Shown: positions 19,039-29,737 of the stretch, piece by piece | Numbering within the stretch: position 1 is the stretch's first letter | How the letters are laid out: the number at the start of each line of letters is the position of its first letter | Assembly: GCA_016787525.1 (NCBI GenBank) | Contig: JAEUUP010000030.1 | Location: 31,478 to 95,477 of the forward strand | Length of the DNA stretch: 64,000 nt | Reading direction: 5' to 3' | Source: Saprospiraceae bacterium | GTDB lineage: Bacteria; Bacteroidota; Bacteroidia; Chitinophagales; Saprospiraceae | Position numbers and translations under genes: made by a program | The notes under the pieces: generated by a model | What the model saw: only the letters and a program-made list of their open reading frames with translations | Database searches by the model: none | Told to the model about the DNA's origin: nothing

Positions 19039-22000
19039 TTAGAAAGTCAAATAAAGGTTCAAGCCATAACGACGTGTTGTTGGCGTTGCACCTACTTCAA
19101 AACCTTGAACATTAGATTCTGCTGTTTCAGCCAAAACCTCTGGGTCAAGATTCAAGTCTTTCAACATATTTGGTGCTTTGAACCATAAGTTACGACCACT
19201 GACAGACAAACGAGCTGCGCCAAAAGGTGTTTTCTTCAACAATGTTTTTGGAAACTCATAAGTCACAGCAACCTCACGAAGACGGAAAGTTGTACCATCG
19301 TAAATATTCACTTCGTCTGCACCATAAGCACCGAAACCATTAGAGAAGTGCGACTCAAATGCTGTGATAGGTGTTGTATTTTTCACAGGTTTGCCATCCA
19401 CCAATAATGGTTTTGTCGGGTCATCTGGGTCAGCATAGTAACCAGGAATAACACGCATTGCTTCACGATCAGATGAGAACGCCAATTGACCACGCAACAT
19501 CAAAGAAGCTGCCGTGATAGAGAAAATGTCACCGCCTTGTTTCCAGTCAAACAACCAAGATATACCAAAGCCTTTGTAAGACAAGGTGTTTCTCCAACCC
19601 AAGGTAAAATCTGGGTTAGGGTTACCGATCACTTCATTATCTGGCAACCAAGATGTTAAACCTGAACCTTTTTCAATCAACATAGAACCATCGTCAGCAC
19701 GAGCGAGTTTTGTACCAAAGATTTGACCATATGGCAAACCAACGCGGTAGATTGTACCAAAAGAAGTGCCTGGCACACCCAAAACGATTTCGTTTGGCGC
19801 ATCAGCACCTTCACCTAAGTTAACGATTTTAGAACGGATACGTGTAAAGTTCACAAAAGCATTCCAAGTGAAGCCACTTGATGTTTTGATAGGTGTCAAG
19901 TCAACACCCAACTCAATACCTTTGTTTTCGATATTACCTGCGTTGATGATTTGTGTTGCGAAACCAGTAGAAGCAGGCAAGTCAGCAGAAGTGATTTGGT
20001 CAACTGAATTACGTTTGAACCAAGTCAAGTCAACACCTACACGATTGCGGAAGAAACGCAAGTCTGTACCAAACTCCAACTCTGTTGTCAACTCATTACG
20101 CAAATTTGGATTGCCCAAACGGTTGCCATAAGTCGCACGGTTTACTCTTGAACCTGACGAAGTGATGAATGGTGTATTGAAGAAGTAAGTCGTTGCTGTA
20201 CGGTAAGGCGTTGCTTCGTTACCTACTTGTGTGTATGCTGCACGGATTTTACCGAAGCTCAAGATGTTACTGTTCATCTTGAAAGCATCTGTGAAAGCAA
20301 ACGACATATTCACACCTGGGTAGAAATAGCTGTTGTTACCTGTACCATCTGGGCGCAACAATGTAGAAGTCCAGTCGTTACGTGCAACGATGCCTAAGTA
20401 CAAGAAGTTTTTGTATGACAATTGTAAGTCACCATAACCAGCATACAAACGTTGTTTACGGCTCAGAATGCCTGAAGGACCACCACTCACGATTTGAGTT
20501 GTAGTTGCATCCACATTCATCAAAGAACCCGTGATAATACCGTCTGCATCAATGAATTTGCGGCTGAAAGAACGCTGATTGGCGTTAACACCCAAGATCA
20601 CGCGCATATCTAAATCGCTTGTCAATTTTTTAGAAATTGTAGCGATATAGTTCATATCAATTTCTGTATTTGTCAAGTCGTCTGTCCAAATACGACCATT
20701 CGGGTCGAATACACCACCAGAGCGAATTTGGTTTTTACGTACATCAGAGTAAGTATTCACACCACCTTTAGCCATTAAGTTCAACCATGGTGTTACGTCG
20801 TAGCTTAATGTTAAGTTACCATAAGCACGGTTAACATTAGACTCGTAGCGGCTGTATTTTGCCAACCAAATAGGGTTATCTAATGCACGATAGAAAACAT
20901 TGTCACGTGTGACAGGATGCTCGAAAGGATAGCCAATCAAGTCATAGTTACGTGGCAAATAGAACAAACGAGAGAAGATAGTGGCATCACCAATCGTACC
21001 ATAGTCAGAGAAATAAGATGGTGCAACAGGTGGTGTGACTTGGTTAGTATTAACGTATGTAACACCGCCTGTAATCAACAAACCATTGTTCAATTTCGCA
21101 TTACCACCAAAGCTCAATGATGTACGAGAAGATTTAGCCTGTGTCCAGTTTTCGCTACCCCAGTCATTAGGCGTATCACTTGCACTACCTAATTTTGAAG
21201 GCTCATACATTGGCAAAATACCACGATTGTCCATCCGAGAAATAGTTGCACTCAAACCCATGTTTTCGCCACCTGAGTTGAAAGTCAAAGCATTCTCTGT
21301 CAACATACCTTTTTGGAAGAAATCCTTCATGAAGTCATAAGGCTTCAAGTTAATAGGAATACCATTTGTTGAACCATTTACTGTTGTAAGCAATTCAGGA
21401 AATGCTGTACGGAAACGTGTTTCACCGTAGTAACCAGAAGCCACAATTGGGTGCGGTGCTGTACCATTTGTGTAGCCAGAAGCATAACCATTCACACTGT
21501 AGCGAGCTGTTCCTCCGAAAAACTCATTGTTAATGCGATCAACTTGGTCAGGGAATGGCGCACCCCAGTTACCGATGAACGCACCAGAGTAGTTCTGGTT
21601 AGAACCTTGTGTGTACACATTTTGGTAGTTTGGCAAGTTCGACACTTGCTCCACTGAGCTAGACGAGTTGAAGGTCACTTCTAGACCTTTACGGTTTTTC
21701 TTACCTGTTTTTGTTGTGATAACCACAACACCATTCGTTGCACGTGAACCATAAAGAGCCGCTGCTGCTGCACCTTTAAGGATGGTCATAGACTCGATAT
21801 TGTTCGGGTCAATGTCAAATGCACGGTTAGAGAATTGAGTACCACCGTTTGAAGTTGACGACGCGTTGACAGAGTTGTCGAAAGGAATACCATCCACAAC
21901 AAACAACGGCTGCGTGTTACCTGTCAAAGAAGAATAGCCACGAATGTTGATTTTCGTAGATTGACCAGGCGCACCACCACCACCGACAATGTTCACACCA

Positions 22001-22431
22001 GGGACTTTAGAAGTCAAGGCACGAACAGGGTCTGATTCTGATTTTTGCGCAATGTCGTCTGATTTCAAATCGGTAGCAGAGTAACCCAACGCTTTCTTTT
22101 CACGTTGAATACCGATTGCCGTTACAACGACCTCTTGCAATTGTGCTTCTGCCAAGTTCACATCAATCACATTTGAAGCACCCAATGTGATTTCTTGGCT
22201 TTTGTAACCTGCAAAACTAAATACCAATGTTGTAGCATTAGCAGGTACACTTACAGAGAACTTGCCATCAATGTCAGTCACCGCACCAGTAGTCGTGCCT
22301 TTCACAAGCACACTTGCACCTACCATCGGTTCACCTTTACCATCTGAGACTGTTCCCGTAATGGTTCTTTGTGCGACTGCAAAGCCCACGACGAAGAGAA
22401 CCATCGTCAAAACGAGTGAGAGTTTTTTCAT
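19039..22431 (-). CDS. SusC/RagA-family TonB-linked outer-membrane channel
   Basis: The longest SusC of the window at 1130 residues. The signal peptide ends GFAVAQ. A carboxypeptidase-D regulatory-like domain (RTITGTVSDG to AVTDIDGKFSVSV) is followed by the TonB-box region (EVVVTAIGIQ), the plug (PLFVVDGIPFDN, ILKGAAAAALYGSRATNGVV) and the barrel ending NLYLTF. It pairs with the SusD downstream. Where two paralogues carry the motif in FYPSVS, this one reads SYFYPGVN and has no motif copy in 3.4 kb. Flanking copies at 18999 and 22537 have the same orientation. Confidence 0.95.
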   Translation of the reverse strand: MKKLSLVLTMVLFVVGFAVAQRTITGTVSDGKGEPMVGASVLVKGTTTGAVTDIDGKFSVSVPANATTLVFSFAGYKSQEITLGASNVIDVNLAEAQLQEVVVTAIGIQREKKALGYSATDLKSDDIAQKSESDPVRALTSKVPGVNIVGGGGAPGQSTKINIRGYSSLTGNTQPLFVVDGIPFDNSVNASSTSNGGTQFSNRAFDIDPNNIESMTILKGAAAAALYGSRATNGVVVITTKTGKKNRKGLEVTFNSSSSVEQVSNLPNYQNVYTQGSNQNYSGAFIGNWGAPFPDQVDRINNEFFGGTARYSVNGYASGYTNGTAPHPIVASGYYGETRFRTAFPELLTTVNGSTNGIPINLKPYDFMKDFFQKGMLTENALTFNSGGENMGLSATISRMDNRGILPMYEPSKLGSASDTPNDWGSENWTQAKSSRTSLSFGGNAKLNNGLLITGGVTYVNTNQVTPPVAPSYFSDYGTIGDATIFSRLFYLPRNYDLIGYPFEHPVTRDNVFYRALDNPIWLAKYSRYESNVNRAYGNLTLSYDVTPWLNLMAKGGVNTYSDVRKNQIRSGGVFDPNGRIWTDDLTNTEIDMNYIATISKKLTSDLDMRVILGVNANQRSFSRKFIDADGIITGSLMNVDATTTQIVSGGPSGILSRKQRLYAGYGDLQLSYKNFLYLGIVARNDWTSTLLRPDGTGNNSYFYPGVNMSFAFTDAFKMNSNILSFGKIRAAYTQVGNEATPYRTATTYFFNTPFITSSGSRVNRATYGNRLGNPNLRNELTTELEFGTDLRFFRNRVGVDLTWFKRNSVDQITSADLPASTGFATQIINAGNIENKGIELGVDLTPIKTSSGFTWNAFVNFTRIRSKIVNLGEGADAPNEIVLGVPGTSFGTIYRVGLPYGQIFGTKLARADDGSMLIEKGSGLTSWLPDNEVIGNPNPDFTLGWRNTLSYKGFGISWLFDWKQGGDIFSITAASLMLRGQLAFSSDREAMRVIPGYYADPDDPTKPLLVDGKPVKNTTPITAFESHFSNGFGAYGADEVNIYDGTTFRLREVAVTYEFPKTLLKKTPFGAARLSVSGRNLWFKAPNMLKDLNLDPEVLAETAESNVQGFEVGATPTTRRYGLNLYLTF

Positions 22432-22973
22432 ACTAATTTGATTTTAGATGAAGAAATATTTAAAAAATGAAAATTTGACCCAAATTTAGAAATATTTTAA
22501 GATTTCTATCTTTTCTCAAAAAATATTCTTGACCCACCCCCTCAGTATAAATCAACCGATTGGGCTATTAATTAACGATTTTGATGTGTTTTCTGAATGG
22601 TGTATAGACATATATTGTATTGACTATCAATGTTTAAAGAAGAAAAGGTTAAGGTTGCGTTAAGAAAAAGTTAAAGACTCAAGCCAAGACAATCAACGTT
22701 GAAACATTTATTCCGCTGCTTATGCTGAAAAAAAAATTTCGACAAATAACATTTTCAACCATACTGAAGAGCCCCTTTTTCGATGAAAACACAAAAGGGC
22801 ATTCCAAACGAGTTGGAACGCCCCTACCGTGACTCCGAGCAGAAGTCACTCTTTGCATCAATGCTCTATCTTAATTAATTGTCATTTGTCATTGAGCCAT
22901 TTGTCATTTTACTGAGGGGTATAAATGAAGAATGACTCAATGACATAATGATAAATCAACAAACGACAACTAG
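22432..22973. other. 542-base intergenic region with hairpin and two motif copies
   Basis: It separates two SusC/D units. Motif copies are at 22537-22547 and 22910-22919. A hairpin at 22797-22823 (GGGCATTCCAA against TTGGAACGCCC, one mismatch) lies in the middle. No convincing gene is present. The 5' region of the susC at 19039-22431, including its promoter, should lie here, but I could not place it. Confidence 0.6.
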
Positions 22974-24329
22974 CTATTTATCCCACCAAATAGGTGTCAA
23001 TATATTGGATTCAACCGTAGCTTTGGTGTTATAAAGTCGCTCAGACTGTGCGGTTGGGAAACGTCTTGGGATACCCGCAACAGCTGCATTGGCATTGGGT
23101 GTCAAAGCAGGAATATTCGTCCTACGCCAATCAGACCATACTTCGGGTTGAGTAAACATAGCGATATACTTTTGCGTCATAATTTTTTGCAAAGTAAGTG
23201 TCACATCTGTTTCTGAAGCATTGATAGCTTCATAAGTTGCATTGGCAGCGCCTGTTGTTTTTAGAATATTAGCTTTCACAGCTGCATTGTGCGCCGCAGC
23301 AGCTTTAGCTTTGTCGCCTACTCGCCATTGGGCTTCTGCCTCTATGAATTTTGCCTCGGCATAGGTCACAAGCGGCATAGACGAAGCTTGGCTCGCAAAA
23401 AATGCCCCTATAACTGAGTTTTCTGTTGCTGTCGCACTGCCTGCATAGACGGCCAACCGTGGATCACTGGCATTTTTCATCATATCTACAAAAAAACCAT
23501 TCATGGTCATGTAGCCGCCGCGATTTTTATTGAAGGCATACCATTGATTCCACTCATTGCCTGCTGCACCGAATTTTGCCATACAATCGGCTGTATTGGA
23601 CGTAAAACCAGCGGCATAAGCTTGTGTTAAAAATCCCAAAGCTGTTGTTGCTGAGCCAGATGCGCTCTTTTTGCTCAAGCGATTGGCATAACGAGCTTTG
23701 ACAACATAAGCTGTGGCAATCCATTTATTGGCATCACCACCGAATATATAATCATCATTGGCAGGCGGCAATACATTTTTGTCAACACCCAATTTTAGAT
23801 CTACAATCGCATCGTCCAACAGTTTTTGAATATCTGCAATCACTTGCTCTTGTGGGTCATGGGCGGCATTGAAATATTCAGGTCCTTTCAGACCCTGTAA
23901 AGCCTCCTTGTTGGGTACATCGCCCCAAAAGTCAGTCGCAATACCCAAGTTCATGGCTTTCAGAATGCGACCAATGCCGCGATAGTGCGGGTTTTTATCA
24001 CCTGCTTTGTCAATTAACAATTGGGCGTTGATGAGGCTGCCATCGTACAATGTCCACCAATCGTTGTCAATATCGCCTTCGTTGAAGTCATAACGCTCGT
24101 ATTCTTCGTATTGGAACTGTCGCCCTTTTTGTTGTTTCATAAAAATGGCTGTTACTCGTGCCAATTGCCCTGTATAAATCGCAAAAGTGGACACTTCTAC
24201 TGAAGGGAGTAAAAGATTGACTGGCACATCAACAGGTGAATTAGGCGATACATCGTAGCCCTCTACAAACTTTTTGCAACTGCTGGTCATCAACAACAGA
24301 GCTGCAAGGATATATGATAGCTTTTTCAT
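22974..24329 (-). CDS. SusD/RagB-family nutrient-binding lipoprotein (SusD-like_2 type)
   Basis: A 451-residue lipoprotein with lipobox MTSSC followed by KKFVEGYDVSPNSPVD, typical of SusD-like_2. The body holds TPR-like helices; the family C-terminal element reads EVWSDWRRTNIP. It follows the SusC at 24566-27628 after 236 bases and should form a surface binding complex with it. No motif copy lies in the gene, but direct copies in the same orientation flank it at 22910 and 24373. Confidence 0.92.
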   Translation of the reverse strand: MKKLSYILAALLLMTSSCKKFVEGYDVSPNSPVDVPVNLLLPSVEVSTFAIYTGQLARVTAIFMKQQKGRQFQYEEYERYDFNEGDIDNDWWTLYDGSLINAQLLIDKAGDKNPHYRGIGRILKAMNLGIATDFWGDVPNKEALQGLKGPEYFNAAHDPQEQVIADIQKLLDDAIVDLKLGVDKNVLPPANDDYIFGGDANKWIATAYVVKARYANRLSKKSASGSATTALGFLTQAYAAGFTSNTADCMAKFGAAGNEWNQWYAFNKNRGGYMTMNGFFVDMMKNASDPRLAVYAGSATATENSVIGAFFASQASSMPLVTYAEAKFIEAEAQWRVGDKAKAAAAHNAAVKANILKTTGAANATYEAINASETDVTLTLQKIMTQKYIAMFTQPEVWSDWRRTNIPALTPNANAAVAGIPRRFPTAQSERLYNTKATVESNILTPIWWDK

Positions 24330-24565
24330 AAAATCAATTTTATAGTTTTAAAATAACTTTTTAAACCGTCAATACTGAGGGGGGCTCTTTATAAATTTGA
24401 GATGGAAAATAAATTTTTCAAACAGTCTTGATTTGAAAAAAAGTCCCCGACGGAGCTTCATCTAAAATCAAAAGTTCTTTATTGTTGGGTCATTTGTCAT
24501 TATGTCCCCCTCAGTAAAATGACCTAATGACTATTGATCCATTGACCTAATGACCAATTAACTTT

Positions 24566-27500
24566 TTAAAAACTCGCTCTCAAACCCAGAATCCAAGACT
24601 TAGAACCAGGCATATTGAAATAGTCGAAGCCGCCGATATTCGACCCTGCGCCAGTCAAACTCGTTTCGGGGTCAACACCAGGGTATTTGGTTTTGAGCCA
24701 GATATTGCGCCCTGTGGCATAGACTGTGACATTTTTCACGATTTTACCGCTTGCAATTTTGGGCAAGTCGTAACTCAAAGTCAATTCGCGTAAACGCAAC
24801 CATGAGCCATCATAAACCAATGCTTCCTGTGCTGCGCCACCGTCGCCAACGACTTGTGTGAAATAAGTGAAAGCTGAAATCGGTGTTGTATTCGGTGAAC
24901 CATCCGCTTTAACGCCTTCGACGATGTATGTTTTGCCACGTTCTGCCGTAATCGCGGTGCGACCAATACGGTTCAAACGACCAATCGTGCCGCCCCAAAC
25001 GCTGCTACCTTGACGAATATCGAGCAAACCAAATAGGCTCAAACCTTTGTAAGAGAAGGTGTTGCGAATAGCAGCCGTCCACTCTGGATAAGGATTGCCA
25101 ATATACCCTTCGATTGGGTCTTTTTGAGGAATACCTGCTGCATTGACAATGATGCGCCCTTGCGCATCGCGCAACCATTTCTGTCCGAAAAATGCACCAT
25201 AAGGCTGTCCAACAATGGCATAAGAACCAATGCCTGTGAAAGCGGACTCTAAACTGATTTGGTCAACACCTGGTGCGAGTTGGGTCACTTCACTTTTGTT
25301 TTGAGTGAAGTTGCCGCCGATTTTCCAACCAAAGTCTTTTGCTTTCACGACTAAGGCATCGGCTTCGATTTCGATGCCTTTGTTCACCATTTCACCAATA
25401 TTTGAGCGATAGACTCGGAAGCCTGTTGCTCTTGCAATAGGTTGAGCAACTAACAAATCGTTTGCGACAGCATGGTAGTAAGTAAAACCTAAATTGAGCC
25501 TGTTTTTGAACAAACGGAGGTCAATGCCCGTCTCGTAGGAAGTGTTCAACTCTGGGCGCAAGAATTCATTACCCAAGGTTTTACTAACAGCAAAACCATT
25601 GAAGCCTAAATAAGGAAAACCAACACCATTCGTAAAACCATCGGTAAACGTTGGCTGTGCAAAGTAAGTTTTAGATGTGTAAGCCAGTGGTTCGCGTCCT
25701 GCAACGGCATAAGACAAGCGCACCTTTGCATAGTCCAAAATCTCATTTTTCGGAAGCAGTTCGGTTGGCACAAATGAAAGTGATACTGAGGGGTAGAAAA
25801 AACTGCTCTTTGCTTGCGGCCCGAATGATGAAGCCCAGTCGTTGCGCCCTGTAATAGTCAAATAGGCAAAGTCTTTGTAACCAATGTCCACTGAGCCATA
25901 CACGCCTGCTAACCGTTTGGTCGTGGACGTTTCGTCGGTGTATAAATTGGTGGCATTCGATAGATTGTAGAAATCGGGAATAGTCAAATCACGACCTCTT
26001 GAGAAATTCGTTTTATCGAACCGATGATTCAAGTCTGTTCCCAAAAGGGCTGCCACGGATACATCTCCAAACCGCTTATCTGCTCTTGCAAATAAATTTG
26101 ACAATACTTCAAAGTGATTGTTAGAAGCTTCCCAAATCTCGCCAAAACCATCAATATTGTTTGCGCCTTGTGCAAAAATCTGCTTGACTTGGTCATTGTA
26201 AAAGTCAGAGCCAATCCGATATGTAACTGAAAACCAGTCTGTTGGCATAAACTCAAAAGCCACATTACCTGTCACCCTATTGACGTTGCCTTTGCGCGGG
26301 CTTTTGTAAGCCGTCCAGAATGGATTGTCATAAATAGGCACAAAAGTCTGCTGCGTACCGTCCAAATTTTCGTAGCCTGAAGGTGCATCGCCGCCTAAGA
26401 GATTGAAGTCAACGGGCGTGCGCATCAAAGGCAACATGATACCCGACAGATTCGAACCATTTTGGGCTTTTGTATCTTGGGTATTCGCATATGATACACC
26501 TGCGCTGATTCTGAATTTATCAACACCCGTTGACGCATTTAAACGAACTGTATTCCGTTTAAGGTCTGTGTTTGGAATGATGCCCGTTTGATTGGTATTG
26601 TTAAAGGCTAAAAAGAACGTGGACTTGTCTGTACCACCTGAAATAGACAATTGATTGTTCAGCAATGCACCTTTTTGAAAGTAAGCCCCATCATTGTCAA
26701 ACACTTGTGCCGCTTTAGGTCCCCAGCTATTGGGTGTACCTGCGGCAGCAGTGCCAACGTCAGAAGTTAAACTGCCTCCACCATTTCCTTGACCATAGAT
26801 TTTTTGATACTCGGGCATTTTGTTGACTTCCGATATATCGTAGCTGACACCATAGTTGAGTTGCAGACCTTTTTTACCCTTTTTAGTCGTAATCAAAATG
26901 ACCCCGTTTGCGCCGCGTGTGCCGTACAAAGCTGCCGCCGAAGGCCCTTTTAAAACTGAAATATTCTCAATATCACCTGGGTTCAAGTCCAAGCCGCGAT
27001 TAGACTCGTTTACGCCTTGTAGATTGGCATTGAAAGGATAATCTTGTGGCGAAGTCGTGTTTGTTGTATTGTCGTAAGGCACACCATCCACAACAAAAAG
27101 GGGTTGATTGTTGCCTGTAAACGTCGAATTGCCGCGAATTAAAATTTTGGATGAGGCACCTGGCACACCGGCCGACTGCACGATGTTGACACCCGAAGCC
27201 TTAGAGGCCAGTGCCTGCACAACATTAGGCTCTCCCGAACTCGAAATTGTCGTACCACTGACATTGGTCACAGCGTAGCCAATGGCTTTGTCCGATTTTG
27301 AAATGCCTAAAGCGGTAACAACTGTTTCATTCAACAAAACGCCTTCTTGCAACTGAATGTCAATAACATTCGATGCGCCTAAAGCTATTTCTTGGGTCGA
27401 AAAACCTGTGAATGAGAAAATGAGTGTTGTTGCTTCTTTGGGTACATCGAGCGAGTACTTACCGTCGAGGTCGGAAGTCGTGCCACGTGTTGTACCTTTC

Positions 27501-27628
27501 ACAACAATACTCGCACCTATGAGTGGTTCATTTTTAGCATCGGTCACGCTGCCCGTGATGGTACGTTGCGCCACAGCTGCGTTGAGAAAACCACTTACGA
27601 AAGCCAAAACAATAAACAGCTTTTTCAT
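24566..27628 (-). CDS. SusC/RagA-family TonB-linked outer-membrane channel
   Basis: A 1020-residue channel protein. The signal peptide ends NAAVAQ; a regulatory-like domain (RTITGSVTDA to TSDLDGKYSLDV), TonB-box region (NETVVTALGIS), plug (PLFVVDGVPYDN, VLKGPSAAALYGTRGANGVI) and barrel ending GLRASF follow. The motif copy at 25784-25793 encodes PSVS within SSFFYPSVSLSF, a conserved barrel segment. The SusC at 29738 carries the motif at the same aligned position. Flanking copies at 24506 and 27732 share one orientation. Confidence 0.95.
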   Translation of the reverse strand: MKKLFIVLAFVSGFLNAAVAQRTITGSVTDAKNEPLIGASIVVKGTTRGTTSDLDGKYSLDVPKEATTLIFSFTGFSTQEIALGASNVIDIQLQEGVLLNETVVTALGISKSDKAIGYAVTNVSGTTISSSGEPNVVQALASKASGVNIVQSAGVPGASSKILIRGNSTFTGNNQPLFVVDGVPYDNTTNTTSPQDYPFNANLQGVNESNRGLDLNPGDIENISVLKGPSAAALYGTRGANGVILITTKKGKKGLQLNYGVSYDISEVNKMPEYQKIYGQGNGGGSLTSDVGTAAAGTPNSWGPKAAQVFDNDGAYFQKGALLNNQLSISGGTDKSTFFLAFNNTNQTGIIPNTDLKRNTVRLNASTGVDKFRISAGVSYANTQDTKAQNGSNLSGIMLPLMRTPVDFNLLGGDAPSGYENLDGTQQTFVPIYDNPFWTAYKSPRKGNVNRVTGNVAFEFMPTDWFSVTYRIGSDFYNDQVKQIFAQGANNIDGFGEIWEASNNHFEVLSNLFARADKRFGDVSVAALLGTDLNHRFDKTNFSRGRDLTIPDFYNLSNATNLYTDETSTTKRLAGVYGSVDIGYKDFAYLTITGRNDWASSFGPQAKSSFFYPSVSLSFVPTELLPKNEILDYAKVRLSYAVAGREPLAYTSKTYFAQPTFTDGFTNGVGFPYLGFNGFAVSKTLGNEFLRPELNTSYETGIDLRLFKNRLNLGFTYYHAVANDLLVAQPIARATGFRVYRSNIGEMVNKGIEIEADALVVKAKDFGWKIGGNFTQNKSEVTQLAPGVDQISLESAFTGIGSYAIVGQPYGAFFGQKWLRDAQGRIIVNAAGIPQKDPIEGYIGNPYPEWTAAIRNTFSYKGLSLFGLLDIRQGSSVWGGTIGRLNRIGRTAITAERGKTYIVEGVKADGSPNTTPISAFTYFTQVVGDGGAAQEALVYDGSWLRLRELTLSYDLPKIASGKIVKNVTVYATGRNIWLKTKYPGVDPETSLTGAGSNIGGFDYFNMPGSKSWILGLRASF

Positions 27629-28246
27629 GTAACTGATTGATTTTAGTGAGAGAATAGGATTAGTGATTTGATGGAGTCTTCTCCATCAAGCAATTGATTA
27701 TCAAATTGTTATAAAATACTGATACTAACGACCCCCTCAGTAAAAAACCTACTAAAGCGCATGAAACAGGTGTCCCCAATAGTTGCCGAAGCTACTCTGG
27801 AAGAGGAAACTGATTCGTGGAAAGCAAAATTGAACTCAAGTCAGTCGGTCAGAATGATGACATAGAAAGGGCTCAATTGCTAACAGCCGTTAGAAAACCG
27901 ATGGATTGTGATGGAAATAAAAAGTGGTGAGTTGATGCAAAGACTTAATCAGTGGCAGCAGTAAAATCTAAAATCGTGATAGTGCAAAGCAAGGTAAATG
28001 GGCATAGCGTTTTCAAAGCAAAGTAAATAACAGTTCTAAAACATACAGTTAGGTGTAGGACAGTCCGTTCACTTCTACAATTGTCTTGAACGAACGCCCA
28101 AAGATGTGAAATTGCTGCTAATACTGAGGGGGTCTGTTTAGGATTTTCGACAAACAACATCTAAGTTTTATAAAGGCAAAAAGCCGCCCTCAACAACGAG
28201 AGCGGCTTGCTGAATAGTTTTCACTATTTCATTCATCTAAAATTTC
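27629..28246. other. 618-base intergenic region, two motif copies
   Basis: It separates two SusC/D units. Motif copies are at 27732-27742 and 28122-28132, and a terminator-like hairpin lies at 28181-28208. I see no gene; the short open frames have poor codon use. The middle part (27760-28080) resembles degraded or regulatory sequence with no identifiable element. Confidence 0.55.
28181..28208 (-). terminator. Terminator hairpin after susD
   Basis: AAGCCGCCCTC at 28181-28191 pairs with GAGAGCGGCTT at 28198-28208 (one mismatch) around AACAAC. Read on the minus strand, the stem is followed by TTTGCCTTTAT, a moderate U-rich tract, 39 bases after the susD stop codon. Confidence 0.6.
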
Positions 28247-29674
28247 TTATTTGTCCCACCAAACTTTGGTCTCTTGAACATCCGCACCTTGACGCGCAAC
28301 AACAGCATCGTAGTTAGTTTTATTCAAAGTGGGTTCTGATGTTGGGTACGCCATGCGACGTGGAATTTTACCACTCGTATTCAATGGCTTAGCAGCTGGA
28401 GTCAATGCAGGATAGTTTGTTCTGCGCCACTCTGCCCATGATTCATAACCTTGATAGAATAAAGCAATCCAACGTTGTGTACCAATCAATTCTAAGGCTT
28501 TTGCATCACTATAAACAACATCAACTTGAGCGATGTAAGAAGCATAAGCTGCATCTGTATATACACCCCATTGTTGCATAGAAGCTTTTATCGCATCTTC
28601 ATACAATGTTTTAGCATTACCTGATGTCCAACCCAATTTTGCAGCTTCTGCTTGTGCGAAAAGTAATTGAGCATAAGTCAACACATTTGCAGCCGAGTTT
28701 TGAGCGCGCATTGATGTTGCTGCCAATGATACATCTTGCGCTTTCCAAGTAACTGGGAAAACAGCATAAGGCACACCTCTATATGTATTCGTTCCTGTGG
28801 CTTTATCGGCAAAAGCTGCTAAACGTGGGTCGTTAAGTTTCACCAATAAATTAACCATAACATCACTTACAGCAAAGTCTTTACGATTTGTTGTGATGTA
28901 GTTGTTGTAGAGTGGATGTTCGTAGTTTGCATCCGCTAAGTATTTGAACTGAACATTGTCAGCGTTAGATGTGAATGCACCATCTGCCAAGGCTGCGACG
29001 AATTCCGCTTTCCCCTTAGTGGCATCAACTTTTGATAAGCGTAATGCCATAATAGCTCTCAAAGTATTAGCAAATTTTTTCCACCGTGCTGTGTTACCAC
29101 TCAAAAGAATGTCACCTGACACGGTTTTGCCACCGTCAAATTGCGCCTGTGCTTCTTTCAACTCTTTGAACAAGTCTGTATAAATGTCTTGCTGCTTGTC
29201 AAATGCTGGCGTAAAGTTTTCGTTACCTTTCAATGCAGCAGAATAAGGAATATCACCCCAACGGTCAGTCATATTCAGATAAAAATACGCTTTCAAAATA
29301 CGCGCAGTCGCTATCTGGTTGGCGTTTGAACCTGCTGATGCTGCAGCGTCTTTGGTTATGGCATCTGTATTCAATTGGATGATAGTCTGCAAAGAATTAA
29401 GTGGTCCTGTATAAAAACCAGCATAATCAAAATTGACTGTTTTGTAGCGTGATTCCTCAATATAAGTCACATCACCAAATTGCTGGGTGTAGAGGCATGG
29501 CACCATCGCCGTAGCTACACCACCTACATTGGTCAAAGCACCTGTCAAAAGGCTCGATGTGCTGGGCTGGGCTGGGCTATTAGGGCTGATATTGATGTCA
29601 CCAAAATCGTTACATGCTGTTGTCATAGATGCAGCAACGAGTAGAGCAAACATTGATTTATTAAATATCTTCAT
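28247..29674 (-). CDS. SusD/RagB-family nutrient-binding lipoprotein (SusD-like_2 type)
   Basis: A 475-residue lipoprotein with lipobox MTTAC followed by NDFGDINISPNSPAQ. The helical body carries the SusD-like_2 signature DRWGDIPYS and the C-terminal ESWAEWRRTNYPAL segment. It follows the SusC at 29738-32917 after a gap of only 63 bases, the tightest pair here, and is probably co-transcribed. No motif copy lies in the gene; copies at 28122 and 29719 flank it in the same orientation. Confidence 0.92.
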   Translation of the reverse strand: MKIFNKSMFALLVAASMTTACNDFGDINISPNSPAQPSTSSLLTGALTNVGGVATAMVPCLYTQQFGDVTYIEESRYKTVNFDYAGFYTGPLNSLQTIIQLNTDAITKDAAASAGSNANQIATARILKAYFYLNMTDRWGDIPYSAALKGNENFTPAFDKQQDIYTDLFKELKEAQAQFDGGKTVSGDILLSGNTARWKKFANTLRAIMALRLSKVDATKGKAEFVAALADGAFTSNADNVQFKYLADANYEHPLYNNYITTNRKDFAVSDVMVNLLVKLNDPRLAAFADKATGTNTYRGVPYAVFPVTWKAQDVSLAATSMRAQNSAANVLTYAQLLFAQAEAAKLGWTSGNAKTLYEDAIKASMQQWGVYTDAAYASYIAQVDVVYSDAKALELIGTQRWIALFYQGYESWAEWRRTNYPALTPAAKPLNTSGKIPRRMAYPTSEPTLNKTNYDAVVARQGADVQETKVWWDK

Positions 29675-29737
29675 TTTTATTGTTTTAATTTATAATCGTT
29701 TAATAAAAAAACGGTTTATACTGAGGGGAGTTTAGTC